Source: Oscillospiraceae bacterium (GTDB taxonomy: Bacteria; Bacillota; Clostridia; Oscillospirales; CAG-272). Taken from it: 64,000 bases of DNA. The notes under the pieces are model-generated. The model was not told the origin of the DNA, did no database searches, and was given only the letters and a program-made list of their open reading frames with translations. Where the stretch lies: assembly GCA_015064155.1 (NCBI GenBank), contig SVST01000016.1, positions 1-64,000 of the forward strand, in the 5' to 3' direction. Position 1 is the stretch's first letter; each line of letters opens with the position of its first letter. Below, piece by piece: positions 1 to 8,375 of this stretch. A program made the position numbers and the translations under genes.

Positions 1-148
1 AAGACCCATTCTTCAACACAAAAAATGCAACTCAATTCGTAAAAGATCGTCCCTCAAAAAGGGGATCCACCCCTGCTGTAGCGGATTTCAGGTATAGGGC
101 TCCGCTATGTCCCCGGCTGGTATGGCCTCGTTTTGCGGTTCGAGGCGC
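1..148 (-). ncRNA. ffs: Signal recognition particle RNA, large Gram-positive type (5' portion, runs off window start)
   Basis: Minus strand reads ...ACCAGCCGGGGACATAGCGGAGCCCTATACCTGAAATCCGCTACAGCAGGGGTGGATCCCC..., matching the recalled 5'/Alu domain of Bacillus-type scRNA (GGUGGGGAGGUAGCGGUGCCCUGUACCUGCAAUCCGCU.UAGCAGGGCCGAAUCCC). Preceded by TTGCAA (176-181)-17 bp-TATAAT (153-158) on the minus strand. The helix 8 region lies outside the window. Confidence 0.85.
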
Positions 149-228
149 GTCTATTATAACAGATTATTTGCCGTTTTGCAAGTCTTTTTTCAAAAAATCC
201 TTATTTTTTCGCATAAAAGGCAGATAAT

Positions 229-1530
229 TTATCCTTTCACATACTGCATCACGCGCAAAAGCATCACTGCAGTGTCCTCGCGCGTCATTTTTGCGGTGGG
301 AGCAATACACCCGTCACTTTCGGTCATAATACCCGCGGTGTTGAGTGAATAGATCGATTCTCTAGCCCAAACGGGAATTTCCGAGCTATCCGCAAAGGTG
401 GGAATGAGGGGAACGTCGCAAAGCCCGACTATGTTTGAAACAATCACTGCTGCCTGTGCCCGCGTGATCTCTTCGTGCGGGAGGAAGCAAAGCACACCGT
501 TTGCAAGCGTTCCGCTGACATAGCCCAATTCATGAGCTGCGGCAACGTATCCTTTCATGGTGTTGGGGATATCACCGTCATCGGCAAACACCGTTTGATT
601 GCAATCGGGAAGATCGTCAATCCCCGCCGCATGCATTGCCATCACCAAAAATTCCACACGGCTGATCGACCGCTCGGGATAAAAATAGTGCGCATCTCCC
701 ACCTGCGTGCCGCTCATCACGCCCGCCTCAGTCAAAGCAAGTGCCGCATAGCAGGAGCGTGGATCCTCCATGTCGGCATAGGTCACAAGACTTCCCTCTC
801 GCGTGACACTCAGATTGACGGTTGCCGAGGCGCTGTAGTTGCCATAGCGATCACGCACAACGTAAGAAAACCGATCCTCTCCCACATATCCGTCAAACGG
901 CTTGTAAAGGTAGCTTCCCTCGTTGCGGTCCAAAAGGAGAAGTGAGCCGTTTCGGGGGTAAGAAACCACCTCAAAGATCAATTCGTCGCCGTCGGGGTCA
1001 TAGCCCGAAAGTCTTCCCTGCACCTCCAGATCGCGGTAGGTGGAAAGATTCAAGGATAGCCCCGATGCCATGCTCACCGTGGGCGTATAATTGATGCTGC
1101 CTGTCAGATAGACGTTACAAATCAATGGCGTACTGCCGCCGTTTGCCGTAAAAGTAAACGAAGCTTGCGTATAATTCTCGGTTGCCGCCGAAAAAGTCAT
1201 CAAAGAAAGATTTGCCCCCGAAATCGTCTGATCCTTTACCACTCGCGTAGAGCCTAACAAAAGCGCCCCTTTGAGCGGATCGGGCAGAGATTTTACGGTA
1301 ATATAATTCACTTTCGGCAAATTGAGCCCACGGGCAAAGCAATCTGCCGAAAACACCACGTCGTTGCCGATCGGCGCCGATACAGCCACGTCGGTACCCG
1401 CCGCCAAAACGCAAAGCCCATAGGAAACCACAGGCGCTTCGGGTTCCTGTGCCTTTCCAACAAAGCTAAAGCAACACAAACACAACACCATCGATAAAAG
1501 CATAACCGCAAACCTATTTGCTTTTTTCAT
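229..1530 (-). CDS. Secreted S-layer homology (SLH) domain protein with cadherin/Ig-like repeat domain
   Basis: Signal peptide MKKANRFAVMLLSMVLCLCCFSFVGKAQ; Big-type segment GYDPDGDELIFEVVSYPRNGSLLLLD; C-terminal SLH-like repeats (ISRVEFLVMAMHAAG, ITRAQAAVIVSNIVG, MTREDTAVMLLRVM). Start taken at internal Met (1530). Confidence 0.8.
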   Translation of the reverse strand: MKKANRFAVMLLSMVLCLCCFSFVGKAQEPEAPVVSYGLCVLAAGTDVAVSAPIGNDVVFSADCFARGLNLPKVNYITVKSLPDPLKGALLLGSTRVVKDQTISGANLSLMTFSAATENYTQASFTFTANGGSTPLICNVYLTGSINYTPTVSMASGLSLNLSTYRDLEVQGRLSGYDPDGDELIFEVVSYPRNGSLLLLDRNEGSYLYKPFDGYVGEDRFSYVVRDRYGNYSASATVNLSVTREGSLVTYADMEDPRSCYAALALTEAGVMSGTQVGDAHYFYPERSISRVEFLVMAMHAAGIDDLPDCNQTVFADDGDIPNTMKGYVAAAHELGYVSGTLANGVLCFLPHEEITRAQAAVIVSNIVGLCDVPLIPTFADSSEIPVWARESIYSLNTAGIMTESDGCIAPTAKMTREDTAVMLLRVMQYVKG

Positions 1531-1613
1531 AGATACTCCGCCTTTCAAAATCATTCTCACCTTATCCATATGAAAAGCGGAAAATAATTAGAACGGTTCG
1601 CATGCCGAAAAAA

Positions 1614-1646
1614 GAAAAAGCGCTTGCCTTTTCGACAAACGCTTTA
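1614..1646 (-). terminator. Rho-independent terminator downstream of rplS
   Basis: Minus strand AAAGCGTTTGtcgaaaaggCAAGCGCTTTTTCTTTTTT hairpin plus U tract. Confidence 0.7.
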
Positions 1647-1660
1647 TCTCTTGGATAGAA

Positions 1661-2002
1661 TCAGATCTGTTCCTTAACCTTGGAAGCCTTACCAACTCTG
1701 TCACGCAGGTAGTACAGCTTTGCACGTCTTACCTTACCAACGCGGATGATGTCTACCTTCTCAACGTTGGGAGAGTGGATCGGGAAGGTCTTCTCAACGC
1801 CTACACCGTAGGAAATACGTCTTACGGTAAAGGTTTCGGAGATTCCGCCGCCATGCTTTGCAATAACGGTGCCTTCGAACATCTGGATTCTTTCTCTGTT
1901 ACCCTCTTTGATACGGTTGTGCACACGAATGGTGTCACCGATGCGGATTACGGGCAGCTCCGCCTTCATTTGCTCATTGGTAAAAGCCTCAATCAAATTC
2001 AT
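1661..2002 (-). CDS. rplS: 50S ribosomal protein L19
   Basis: [53 protein letters not shown]...; RBS AGGAGG upstream. Confidence 0.97.
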   Translation of the reverse strand: MNLIEAFTNEQMKAELPVIRIGDTIRVHNRIKEGNRERIQMFEGTVIAKHGGGISETFTVRRISYGVGVEKTFPIHSPNVEKVDIIRVGKVRRAKLYYLRDRVGKASKVKEQI

Positions 2003-2083
2003 TTGTGAGTCCTCCTATTATACCGGGTGTTCATGCGAGCATAGCAGCGGACCACCCTAAAATCACGTGCGCATAGCGCAACG
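2003..2083 (-). promoter_or_regulatory. rplS 5' leader, candidate L19-type autoregulatory leader, with promoter
   Basis: TTGCAA-17-TATAAT promoter (-10 at 2089-2094) followed by ~80-nt leader with TGCGCtaTGCGCA hairpin and GGGTG...CACCC helix before the RBS; position matches ribosomal protein leaders. Family membership not verified. Confidence 0.5.
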
Positions 2084-2253
2084 GGGGTATTATATCATAC
2101 TTCTTTTCATTTTGCAAGTCTTTTTTCATATTTTTTTCACTTTTTTGCACTTTTTTTCGTTTTTTTGGGTTTTGACCCCGTCATTGGAAGAAAACAGAGC
2201 TTTTTCATCTGTATAAACTCTTTGTGAAGTTTTAAAACTTTCCTTACAAAATC

Positions 2254-2282
2254 TTGATTTTAGGGCGAAAACGCGCTATAAT
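2254..2282 (+). promoter_or_regulatory. Sigma-A-like promoter for cardiolipin synthase gene
   Basis: TTGATT-17 bp-TATAAT. Confidence 0.7.
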
Positions 2283-2323
2283 ACTCTTAGTCAGAGAGTC
2301 TCAAGGAAAGGAGAAGAACCGCT

Positions 2324-3868
2324 TTGAAACGAAAACCAAGAATCATCAGTGCCTTTCAATCGCTGTTTAACCGCCGTGTGTTCATTCTTTTACTGATCCT
2401 TTTGCAGATCGGCTTGACCGTTATGCTGCTCATGCGTTGGTCGCAGCTGAAATGGCTTGCCGACGGCTTCAAGCTCTTTAGCCTGATCACCGCGCTTCAT
2501 CTGCTGCTTCGAAACGACAAAGCGGCTTTTAAGCTCTCGCTGATTTTTTTAATTTTACTGTTTCCTCTTGTGGGCGGTGTGTTTTATTGGATCTTCCATT
2601 CGCAAACCAATTCGGGCGGACTTCGAAAGCGGCTTTCCAACGTGGAAAAAAAGACCAACGTCTTTTTCGAATACCCCGAAACGGCATACCGCGAGGCGGT
2701 GGAAGCGATCTCCTCCGCCCAAAAGATGCTCCATTACATGAAAAACAACACGCCCTTCCCCATCTATCAGAATACCGAAACCGAATATTTCCGGAACGGT
2801 CAAAGCATGCTATCTCGCCTATTGGAGGATTTGCAAGCCGCTAAGCACTATATTTTCATGGAATATTTCATCATTGCGGACGGTGTAATGTGGGAATCGA
2901 TCCTTGCCGTGCTGCAAGAACGGGTTCGGACGGGTGTGGACGTTCGCATCATCTACGACGACATCGGATCTATGCCGACGCTTCCCCCCGCCTATGCAAA
3001 AAAGCTGCGTGCCATGGGAATCCGCTGTGAAAAATTCAATCCCTTTCACCCCTTTCTCACCAGCACGCAAAACAACCGCGACCACCGAAAGATCACGGTG
3101 ATCGACGGACAGATCGCTTATACGGGCGGCATCAACCTTGCCGATGAGTATATTGACAAGAAAATCCGCTTCGGCACATGGAAGGACAGCGCGATCCGCT
3201 TAAAAGGCGACGCAGCATGGGGATTTGCCGTTATGTTTTTACAGATTTGGAGTCTGTTGGTGCGACGCGAGGAGGATTTTGAAGTCTACAAGCCTCGCCT
3301 GCCCCACAACGTTTCCACGAAAAGCGGTTGGATCCAGCCCTATTCGGACAGTCCCATGGACAACGAAAGCGTGGGAGAACAGCTCTATTTGCGGATCATT
3401 GAGCGTGCGCATAGCTATCTGTATATCACCACGCCTTATCTGATGGTGGACGATCACATGATCGCCGCCTTGAAATCTGCCGCAAAATGCGGGGTGGACG
3501 TTCGCATCATCACACCCGAAATTCCCGACAAGAAAAGCGTCCATTTCACGTCGCGCTCCTATTACGGAACGCTGGTTGATGCGGGGGTCAAGGTATACGA
3601 ATATACGGGCGGATTCATGCATGCCAAGAACGTCGTTTCGGATGACACGGTGGCAACGGTGGGAACCACCAATTTTGATTTCCGAAGCCTTTACCTGCAT
3701 TTTGAATGCGGCGTATGCCTTTATCAAACCGACTCGATTGCCGAAATCAAACGCGACTATCTGGAAACACTGACCCAATGCAAGGAAATCAAGAAAGAAG
3801 ACTGCCGCGGCAATCTCTTCGTTTGGTTTCTCAGAAGCATCTTCCGCATTTTAGCCCCCTTGATGTAA
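2324..3868 (+). CDS. cls: Cardiolipin synthase (two PLD domains)
   Basis: N-terminal TM helices; HKD motifs NNRDHRKITVIDGQIAYTGG and FMHAKNVVSDDTVATVGTTNFD; TTG start with AAAGGAG RBS. Confidence 0.9.
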   Translation: MKRKPRIISAFQSLFNRRVFILLLILLQIGLTVMLLMRWSQLKWLADGFKLFSLITALHLLLRNDKAAFKLSLIFLILLFPLVGGVFYWIFHSQTNSGGLRKRLSNVEKKTNVFFEYPETAYREAVEAISSAQKMLHYMKNNTPFPIYQNTETEYFRNGQSMLSRLLEDLQAAKHYIFMEYFIIADGVMWESILAVLQERVRTGVDVRIIYDDIGSMPTLPPAYAKKLRAMGIRCEKFNPFHPFLTSTQNNRDHRKITVIDGQIAYTGGINLADEYIDKKIRFGTWKDSAIRLKGDAAWGFAVMFLQIWSLLVRREEDFEVYKPRLPHNVSTKSGWIQPYSDSPMDNESVGEQLYLRIIERAHSYLYITTPYLMVDDHMIAALKSAAKCGVDVRIITPEIPDKKSVHFTSRSYYGTLVDAGVKVYEYTGGFMHAKNVVSDDTVATVGTTNFDFRSLYLHFECGVCLYQTDSIAEIKRDYLETLTQCKEIKKEDCRGNLFVWFLRSIFRILAPLM

Positions 3869-3976
3869 CGTCACATTCAGATTGTTCTTGTCAAAAATTG
3901 CGTCGGTTGCTATTGACTTCCTTTTGCTCCCGTGATATAATTATCTTAAATTTATAATTATATTAAAGGAGTTCGC

Positions 3977-4798
3977 ATGAAATCCCCACGCAGACGATCC
4001 CACCGCTTCCCCATCCGCCTCGTTGCCGTTCTTTTGCTGTTTTCGCTCCTTTCCTCCTGCAGCTACTCAGAGGGACCTCGCGAAACCACCGCCAACGAAA
4101 ATCCAAGCTCTCCCACAAACACCAAGCCCACAAAACGCGTTGCCATCACCTTTGACGACGGACCGCAATGCCGCGACGGAGCGATTTACGGTTCAAACAC
4201 CAAGATGGTGGTGGATGAATTGAACAAATACGGCTTCCACGCAACCTTTTTCGTGGTTGGTAAGAATATCGTCAACGATGCCGGAAATTTGAAGGACAAC
4301 GGAACGCTCTCCTACGTCGTACAAAACGGAAATGAGATCGGGATTCACGGCTTCTCACACATCAACTATCGCGATTGCTCCGATGCCCAATACGCCGAGG
4401 AAATCAACCGAACGCGCGATGCGATCCACCTGGCACTTCCCGGCTACAATATCCGTGTCATGCGACCGCCCGAGGGGGAGATGACGGCTACTCGCGTGGC
4501 GCAATCTCCGTATGCCGTGATTTATTGGGACGTGGATTCAGAGGATTCCAGAAGAGAAAACCAATACGCAAAGGGTGACACCGAAGAAATTTGGACGCAA
4601 AAGGTCAATACCATTGTAAACAACGTCATGTCCAACGTAAAGGACGGCGATATCATTCTGCTTCACGACCTGCTTCAATCCTCCTACGATGCAACCGTTA
4701 TTATCCTGCAAAGACTCAAGGAAGAAGGCTACGACGTGGTCACGGTTTCCGAATTGCTGGGGGATTCCCTGCAGGCGGGACGGTGGTATGCGAAGTAA
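3977..4798 (+). CDS. Polysaccharide deacetylase (NodB-like) lipoprotein
   Basis: Lipobox LLSSC; TFDDGPQ, HGFSH and RPPEGE NodB motifs. Confidence 0.9.
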   Translation: MKSPRRRSHRFPIRLVAVLLLFSLLSSCSYSEGPRETTANENPSSPTNTKPTKRVAITFDDGPQCRDGAIYGSNTKMVVDELNKYGFHATFFVVGKNIVNDAGNLKDNGTLSYVVQNGNEIGIHGFSHINYRDCSDAQYAEEINRTRDAIHLALPGYNIRVMRPPEGEMTATRVAQSPYAVIYWDVDSEDSRRENQYAKGDTEEIWTQKVNTIVNNVMSNVKDGDIILLHDLLQSSYDATVIILQRLKEEGYDVVTVSELLGDSLQAGRWYAK

Positions 4799-4816
4799 CG
4801 AAAAATTCCCGATTTC

Positions 4817-4857
4817 TAAAAGCTCTTGCTATCAACTCGATGGCAAGGGCTTTTTCT
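4817..4857 (+). terminator. Rho-independent terminator
   Basis: AAAGCTCTTGC...GCAAGGGCTTTTTCTTC. Confidence 0.65.
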
Positions 4858-4944
4858 TCGGGATCGTAAAAAAAGGAGAATACAAACATATCTTCTCCGT
4901 GCGCTTCATAAATTGGAAAAAGAACACCGCACGGAGGTACAAGA

Positions 4945-7626
4945 ATGACGGGCTATCAAAAAACGCAACGTACAAAAGCCACGGGACTTTCCGACGAGGA
5001 AGTCTTGGCTTCCCGTGCCGCGCACGGCACAAATCGGCTTTCAAAAGCACGTCGAAAAAGCTTTTTGAAGTATTTTCTTGCCAATTTTGGGGACCCCGTG
5101 ATCCGCATTTTGCTCGGCGCACTGGTGATCAAGCTGTTTTTGCTGACGAAGGGAGGCGACCTGATCGAAACGGTAGGCATCGGAGCTGCCGTTTTTCTTG
5201 CCACGCTGATCTCTACCCTTTCGGAATACGGCTCGGCACGCGCATTCGAAGCCTTGTCGGGCGAGAGCGAGCAAACGCTCTGCCGTGTCCGCAGAGCCGG
5301 AAAGCTCCGTGAAATCCCCGTCGTTGACGTGGTGGTAAACGACGTCGTTCTGCTCGGCGCAGGCGAACAGATTCCTGCCGACGGCCTTTTGCGCAAGGGA
5401 AACCTCCGATGCGATCAATCCTGCATGACCGGAGAAAGTAAGGAAATCAAAAAATCCCCCTCCAATAACCCGTCCACGGCACCCGATTCGCCCTCCTCAC
5501 TGTTTCGGGGCTGTACCGTGACGCTGGGCAGCGGCGAAATGGAGGTTACGTGCGTGGGGGACGCTACCTTTCTCGGTCAGATCTCCCGAGAAATTCAGCA
5601 GGATGCCCGAGAAAGCCCCCTGAAACGCCGTCTTACCAAGCTGGCAAAAGAGATCAGTTATTTCGGCTACATAGGTGCCGTATTGGTCGCGTTTGCCTAT
5701 CTTTTTAACACCTTTTGGTTGGACAGCGGGATGCAATGGGAGGTCGTACTGTTTAAGCTTTCCGATTTTTCTTATCTGCTCGGTCAGCTTTTTCACGCCT
5801 TTACACTGGCACTGACGGTGCTGGTGGTTGCCGTTCCCGAGGGACTCCCCATGATGATCGCGGTGGTTCTTTCCTCCAACATCCGAAAAATGCTCAAGGA
5901 TCACGTGCTGGTTCGTAAGCCGACCGGGATCGAAGCCGCCGGCAGCATGAACCTTTTATTTACCGACAAAACGGGAACGCTGACCGAGGGAAAAATGAAG
6001 GTTGCCGCATTTCTGACGGGCGACGGACAGCTGTGCTCATTTGCAGAGTTGAAGCAGCGTCAACCAACGCTTGCAAAGCTGCTGCAATTAACCTTTCAAC
6101 ATAATAACGAGGCTGTAGCCGGAATCGATCAAAACGGGGACGCGTGTGCGCTGGGCGGCAACGCAACCGAACGCGCGCTTCTGGAATACGCCATGCAAGC
6201 CCCCCTTTTGGACGGATATCGCGTACGCTCCCGACTGCCGTTTGACAGTACCCGAAAATACTCTGCGGTCACGCTGGGCGGAAAGGAATCGCTGACGCTC
6301 GTCATGGGAGCTCCGGAACGGCTTTTTCCAAGCGTGACACACGTCTTTTGCGAGGGGAAATCCCCCAAGCCCTTTCGCCGCCCTCAAGCCGAACGGGAAA
6401 TCGCAAAAATTGCCGCTACGGGATCGCGGATGCTTGCGGTTGCGGTTGCCTCTCACGACGTCTCCGCCGAGATGCTTGCCGCGGGGCTGACGCTTCCCCT
6501 GACCCTTTTGGGTGCCGTCTGTCTTTCCGACCCTTTGCGGAAAGAAGCCGCCCCCTCGGTTGCAACGCTCCAGGATGCGGGGATACAGGTCGTTATGATC
6601 ACGGGCGATAATCCCGATACCGCACGTGCGCTGGCAAAGCAATGCGGTATTTTGAATCCCTTGCAAAATCTGGTTCTCACGGGCGAAGAGCTATCGCAGC
6701 TTTCCGACCGACAGCTTTGTGAACGCTTGCCCCATATTGCCGTCATTGCAAGAGCACTTCCGACCGATAAAAGCCGTTTGGTACGACTTTCAGAGGAGCT
6801 GGGCTTGGTAACCGGTATGACAGGTGACGGAATCAACGACGCGCCCGCATTGCGTCGCGCCGATATCGGATTTTCCATGGGAAGCGGAACGCAGGTTGCA
6901 AAGGACGCAGGTGATATTTTGATCATGGATAACAATTTAGCCTCTATCGTTCGCGCGGTTTTATACGGCAGAACCATCTTCAAAAGCATCCGAAAATTCA
7001 TCACCCTACAGCTCACCATGAATTTTTGTGCCATGGCGGTCACCATGATCTGCCCGTTCCTTGGGATCGACTCTCCCGTCACCGTCGTGCAAATGCTTTG
7101 GATCAATCTGATCATGGACACTCTGGGAGGGCTCGCCTTTGCGGGAGAACCACCGCGACCCGATTACATGAAGGAATCCCCCAAACGGCGCGACGAGCCG
7201 ATCTTGAATCGCTATATGGTCAACGAAATTGTCTTTTTGGGCGGATTTACCGTAGCTCTTTACTTGTATTTTTTGTTCTCTCCAACCATGCGCGCAAATT
7301 TTCGTCCCGATACCAATCAGCTCTATCTGCTCACCGCTTTCTTCGCGCTTTTCATTTTTTCCTCGGTTTTCAACTGCTTCAATGCGCGCACCGATCGTTT
7401 GAATCTCTTTGCGGGACTTGGAAAAAACCGTATTTTCCTATTCATCATGCTTGCCATTCTCGTCATTCAGATCGGATTCGTGTATCTGGGCGGAAGCGTT
7501 TTGCGAACCGCGCCGCTTTCGCTTCGCGAGCTGACCGTTACCTTGGCTTGCTCGCTGTCGGTATTCCCTGCCGAATTGATCCGCAAGGCACTTTGGCGGC
7601 TGAGAGGAAAGAAAAACGGCTATTAA
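4945..7626 (+). CDS. Cation-transporting P-type ATPase (calcium-type, P2)
   Basis: DKTGTLTEGK phosphorylation motif, VVAVPEGLP, TGDGINDAPALRRADIGFSMGSGTQVAKDAGD, 893 aa. Confidence 0.93.
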   Translation: MTGYQKTQRTKATGLSDEEVLASRAAHGTNRLSKARRKSFLKYFLANFGDPVIRILLGALVIKLFLLTKGGDLIETVGIGAAVFLATLISTLSEYGSARAFEALSGESEQTLCRVRRAGKLREIPVVDVVVNDVVLLGAGEQIPADGLLRKGNLRCDQSCMTGESKEIKKSPSNNPSTAPDSPSSLFRGCTVTLGSGEMEVTCVGDATFLGQISREIQQDARESPLKRRLTKLAKEISYFGYIGAVLVAFAYLFNTFWLDSGMQWEVVLFKLSDFSYLLGQLFHAFTLALTVLVVAVPEGLPMMIAVVLSSNIRKMLKDHVLVRKPTGIEAAGSMNLLFTDKTGTLTEGKMKVAAFLTGDGQLCSFAELKQRQPTLAKLLQLTFQHNNEAVAGIDQNGDACALGGNATERALLEYAMQAPLLDGYRVRSRLPFDSTRKYSAVTLGGKESLTLVMGAPERLFPSVTHVFCEGKSPKPFRRPQAEREIAKIAATGSRMLAVAVASHDVSAEMLAAGLTLPLTLLGAVCLSDPLRKEAAPSVATLQDAGIQVVMITGDNPDTARALAKQCGILNPLQNLVLTGEELSQLSDRQLCERLPHIAVIARALPTDKSRLVRLSEELGLVTGMTGDGINDAPALRRADIGFSMGSGTQVAKDAGDILIMDNNLASIVRAVLYGRTIFKSIRKFITLQLTMNFCAMAVTMICPFLGIDSPVTVVQMLWINLIMDTLGGLAFAGEPPRPDYMKESPKRRDEPILNRYMVNEIVFLGGFTVALYLYFLFSPTMRANFRPDTNQLYLLTAFFALFIFSSVFNCFNARTDRLNLFAGLGKNRIFLFIMLAILVIQIGFVYLGGSVLRTAPLSLRELTVTLACSLSVFPAELIRKALWRLRGKKNGY

Positions 7627-7635
7627 ACAAAAAAA

Positions 7636-7652
7636 CATCGGCTGAGCCGATG
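7636..7652 (-). terminator. Rho-independent terminator of the minus-strand RNA
   Basis: CATCGGCTCAGCCGATG followed by TTTTTTT on the minus strand (CATCGGCT/AGCCGATG); no T-run on the plus side. Confidence 0.7.
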
Positions 7653-7672
7653 CAAAAATATCCCCATCAATT

Positions 7673-7722
7673 AGAAATGACCCTTGACCATGGTTGTAAG
7701 CCCACGATCAAGGGTCATTTCT
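7673..7722 (-). other. 21-bp near-perfect RNA helix with 8-nt loop inside the candidate RNA
   Basis: AGAAATGACCCTTGATCGTGG / gcttacaa / CCATGGTCAAGGGTCATTTCT; pairs throughout when G-U is allowed on the minus-strand transcript. Confidence 0.85.
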
Positions 7723-8184
7723 GTTCACTCTTGGTATCTAACATCATTTGTTTATCCTCTCTTTCTGCAGTCTGCCTTTCGTCCTTCCGCTACGCACCTT
7801 GAACACAACTTCTCTTTCTTCTCCAGCGGGAGTTCACTTGTTACCGTTCGTTTGCTTTGGCTCAAAAGGCGAATTTTTGTGGGACTTCGTTACAAAGGCA
7901 TCTATCTCCAATCAATTTGAACACACTTTTTTCTTTCTTCACTCCGAGATTCCTTTCTCGAATCTCCCATAAACCTCGCTCCAGATTCAAATCTTCCTAC
8001 CGTACACTCACTCAAGCCTTCGTAAAACGTCCCGTTGTTACTTGTACATTGGTCTGTACCTCCTTCCTCCTCTGTGTCTATAGTATACCACAAAAAATCG
8101 GCTTTTACAATTGACATTTTGTAAAAACTTAACAATTATTTTTTGTATAAAAAGCAGATTTTGGTTACTATTTCGATTTTATGC

Positions 8185-8213
8185 TTTACAAACCGTAAAA
8201 AATATGATATAAT
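8185..8213 (+). promoter_or_regulatory. Sigma-A-like promoter of orphan sRNA
   Basis: TTTACA-17 bp-TATAAT. Confidence 0.75.
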
Positions 8214-8219
8214 AGGTAT

Positions 8220-8369
8220 GTTGCGTGGGTTGAGCCGCGCGTTCTACAAGTTCCCTCAACAGAAGAATTCAAAATCGGTTCCCTCAACCGTATAAAAGGA
8301 GGCTGGTTCATTTTCCCGCAGAAGTCGTGTCCGGGTTCTGCTTGGAATGAATCAGCCTCTTTTCTTTTT
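8220..8369 (+). ncRNA. Candidate ~150-nt orphan sRNA with two CCCUC-loop hairpins
   Basis: Promoter upstream; hairpin 1 GCGTGG-gttgag-CCGCGC (8223-8240); hairpin 2 TTCT..GTT-ccctc-AAC-AGAA (8242-8264); hairpin 3 CGGTT-ccctc-AACCG (8276-8290); terminator stem GAGGCTG...CAGCCTC + TTTTCTTTTT; the next gene (8376-9662) is on the opposite strand. Confidence 0.65.
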
Positions 8370-8375
8370 ATTCGT

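Larger units (their letters stand above)
7629..8077 (-). ncRNA. Candidate ~450-nt structured non-coding RNA, class not recognised
   Basis: Minus-strand promoter TTGTAA(8105-8110)-17 bp-TATACT(8082-8087); no convincing ORF; several local hairpins including a 21-bp helix; ends in a hairpin followed by T7. Confidence 0.6.

Noticed and set aside
7629-8077. RNase P RNA, tmRNA or T-box leader
   Set aside because: Hallmark motifs as remembered (GAGGAAAGUCC, tmRNA GGGG.CG..GGAUUCGAC, T-box AGGGUGGNACCGCG) are absent and no minus-strand aminoacyl/amino-acid gene follows.
7902-8135. 77-aa minus-strand ORF in the RNA island
   Set aside because: Starts upstream of the predicted promoter -10, has no suitable RBS and no family resemblance; treated as a chance ORF over ncRNA.
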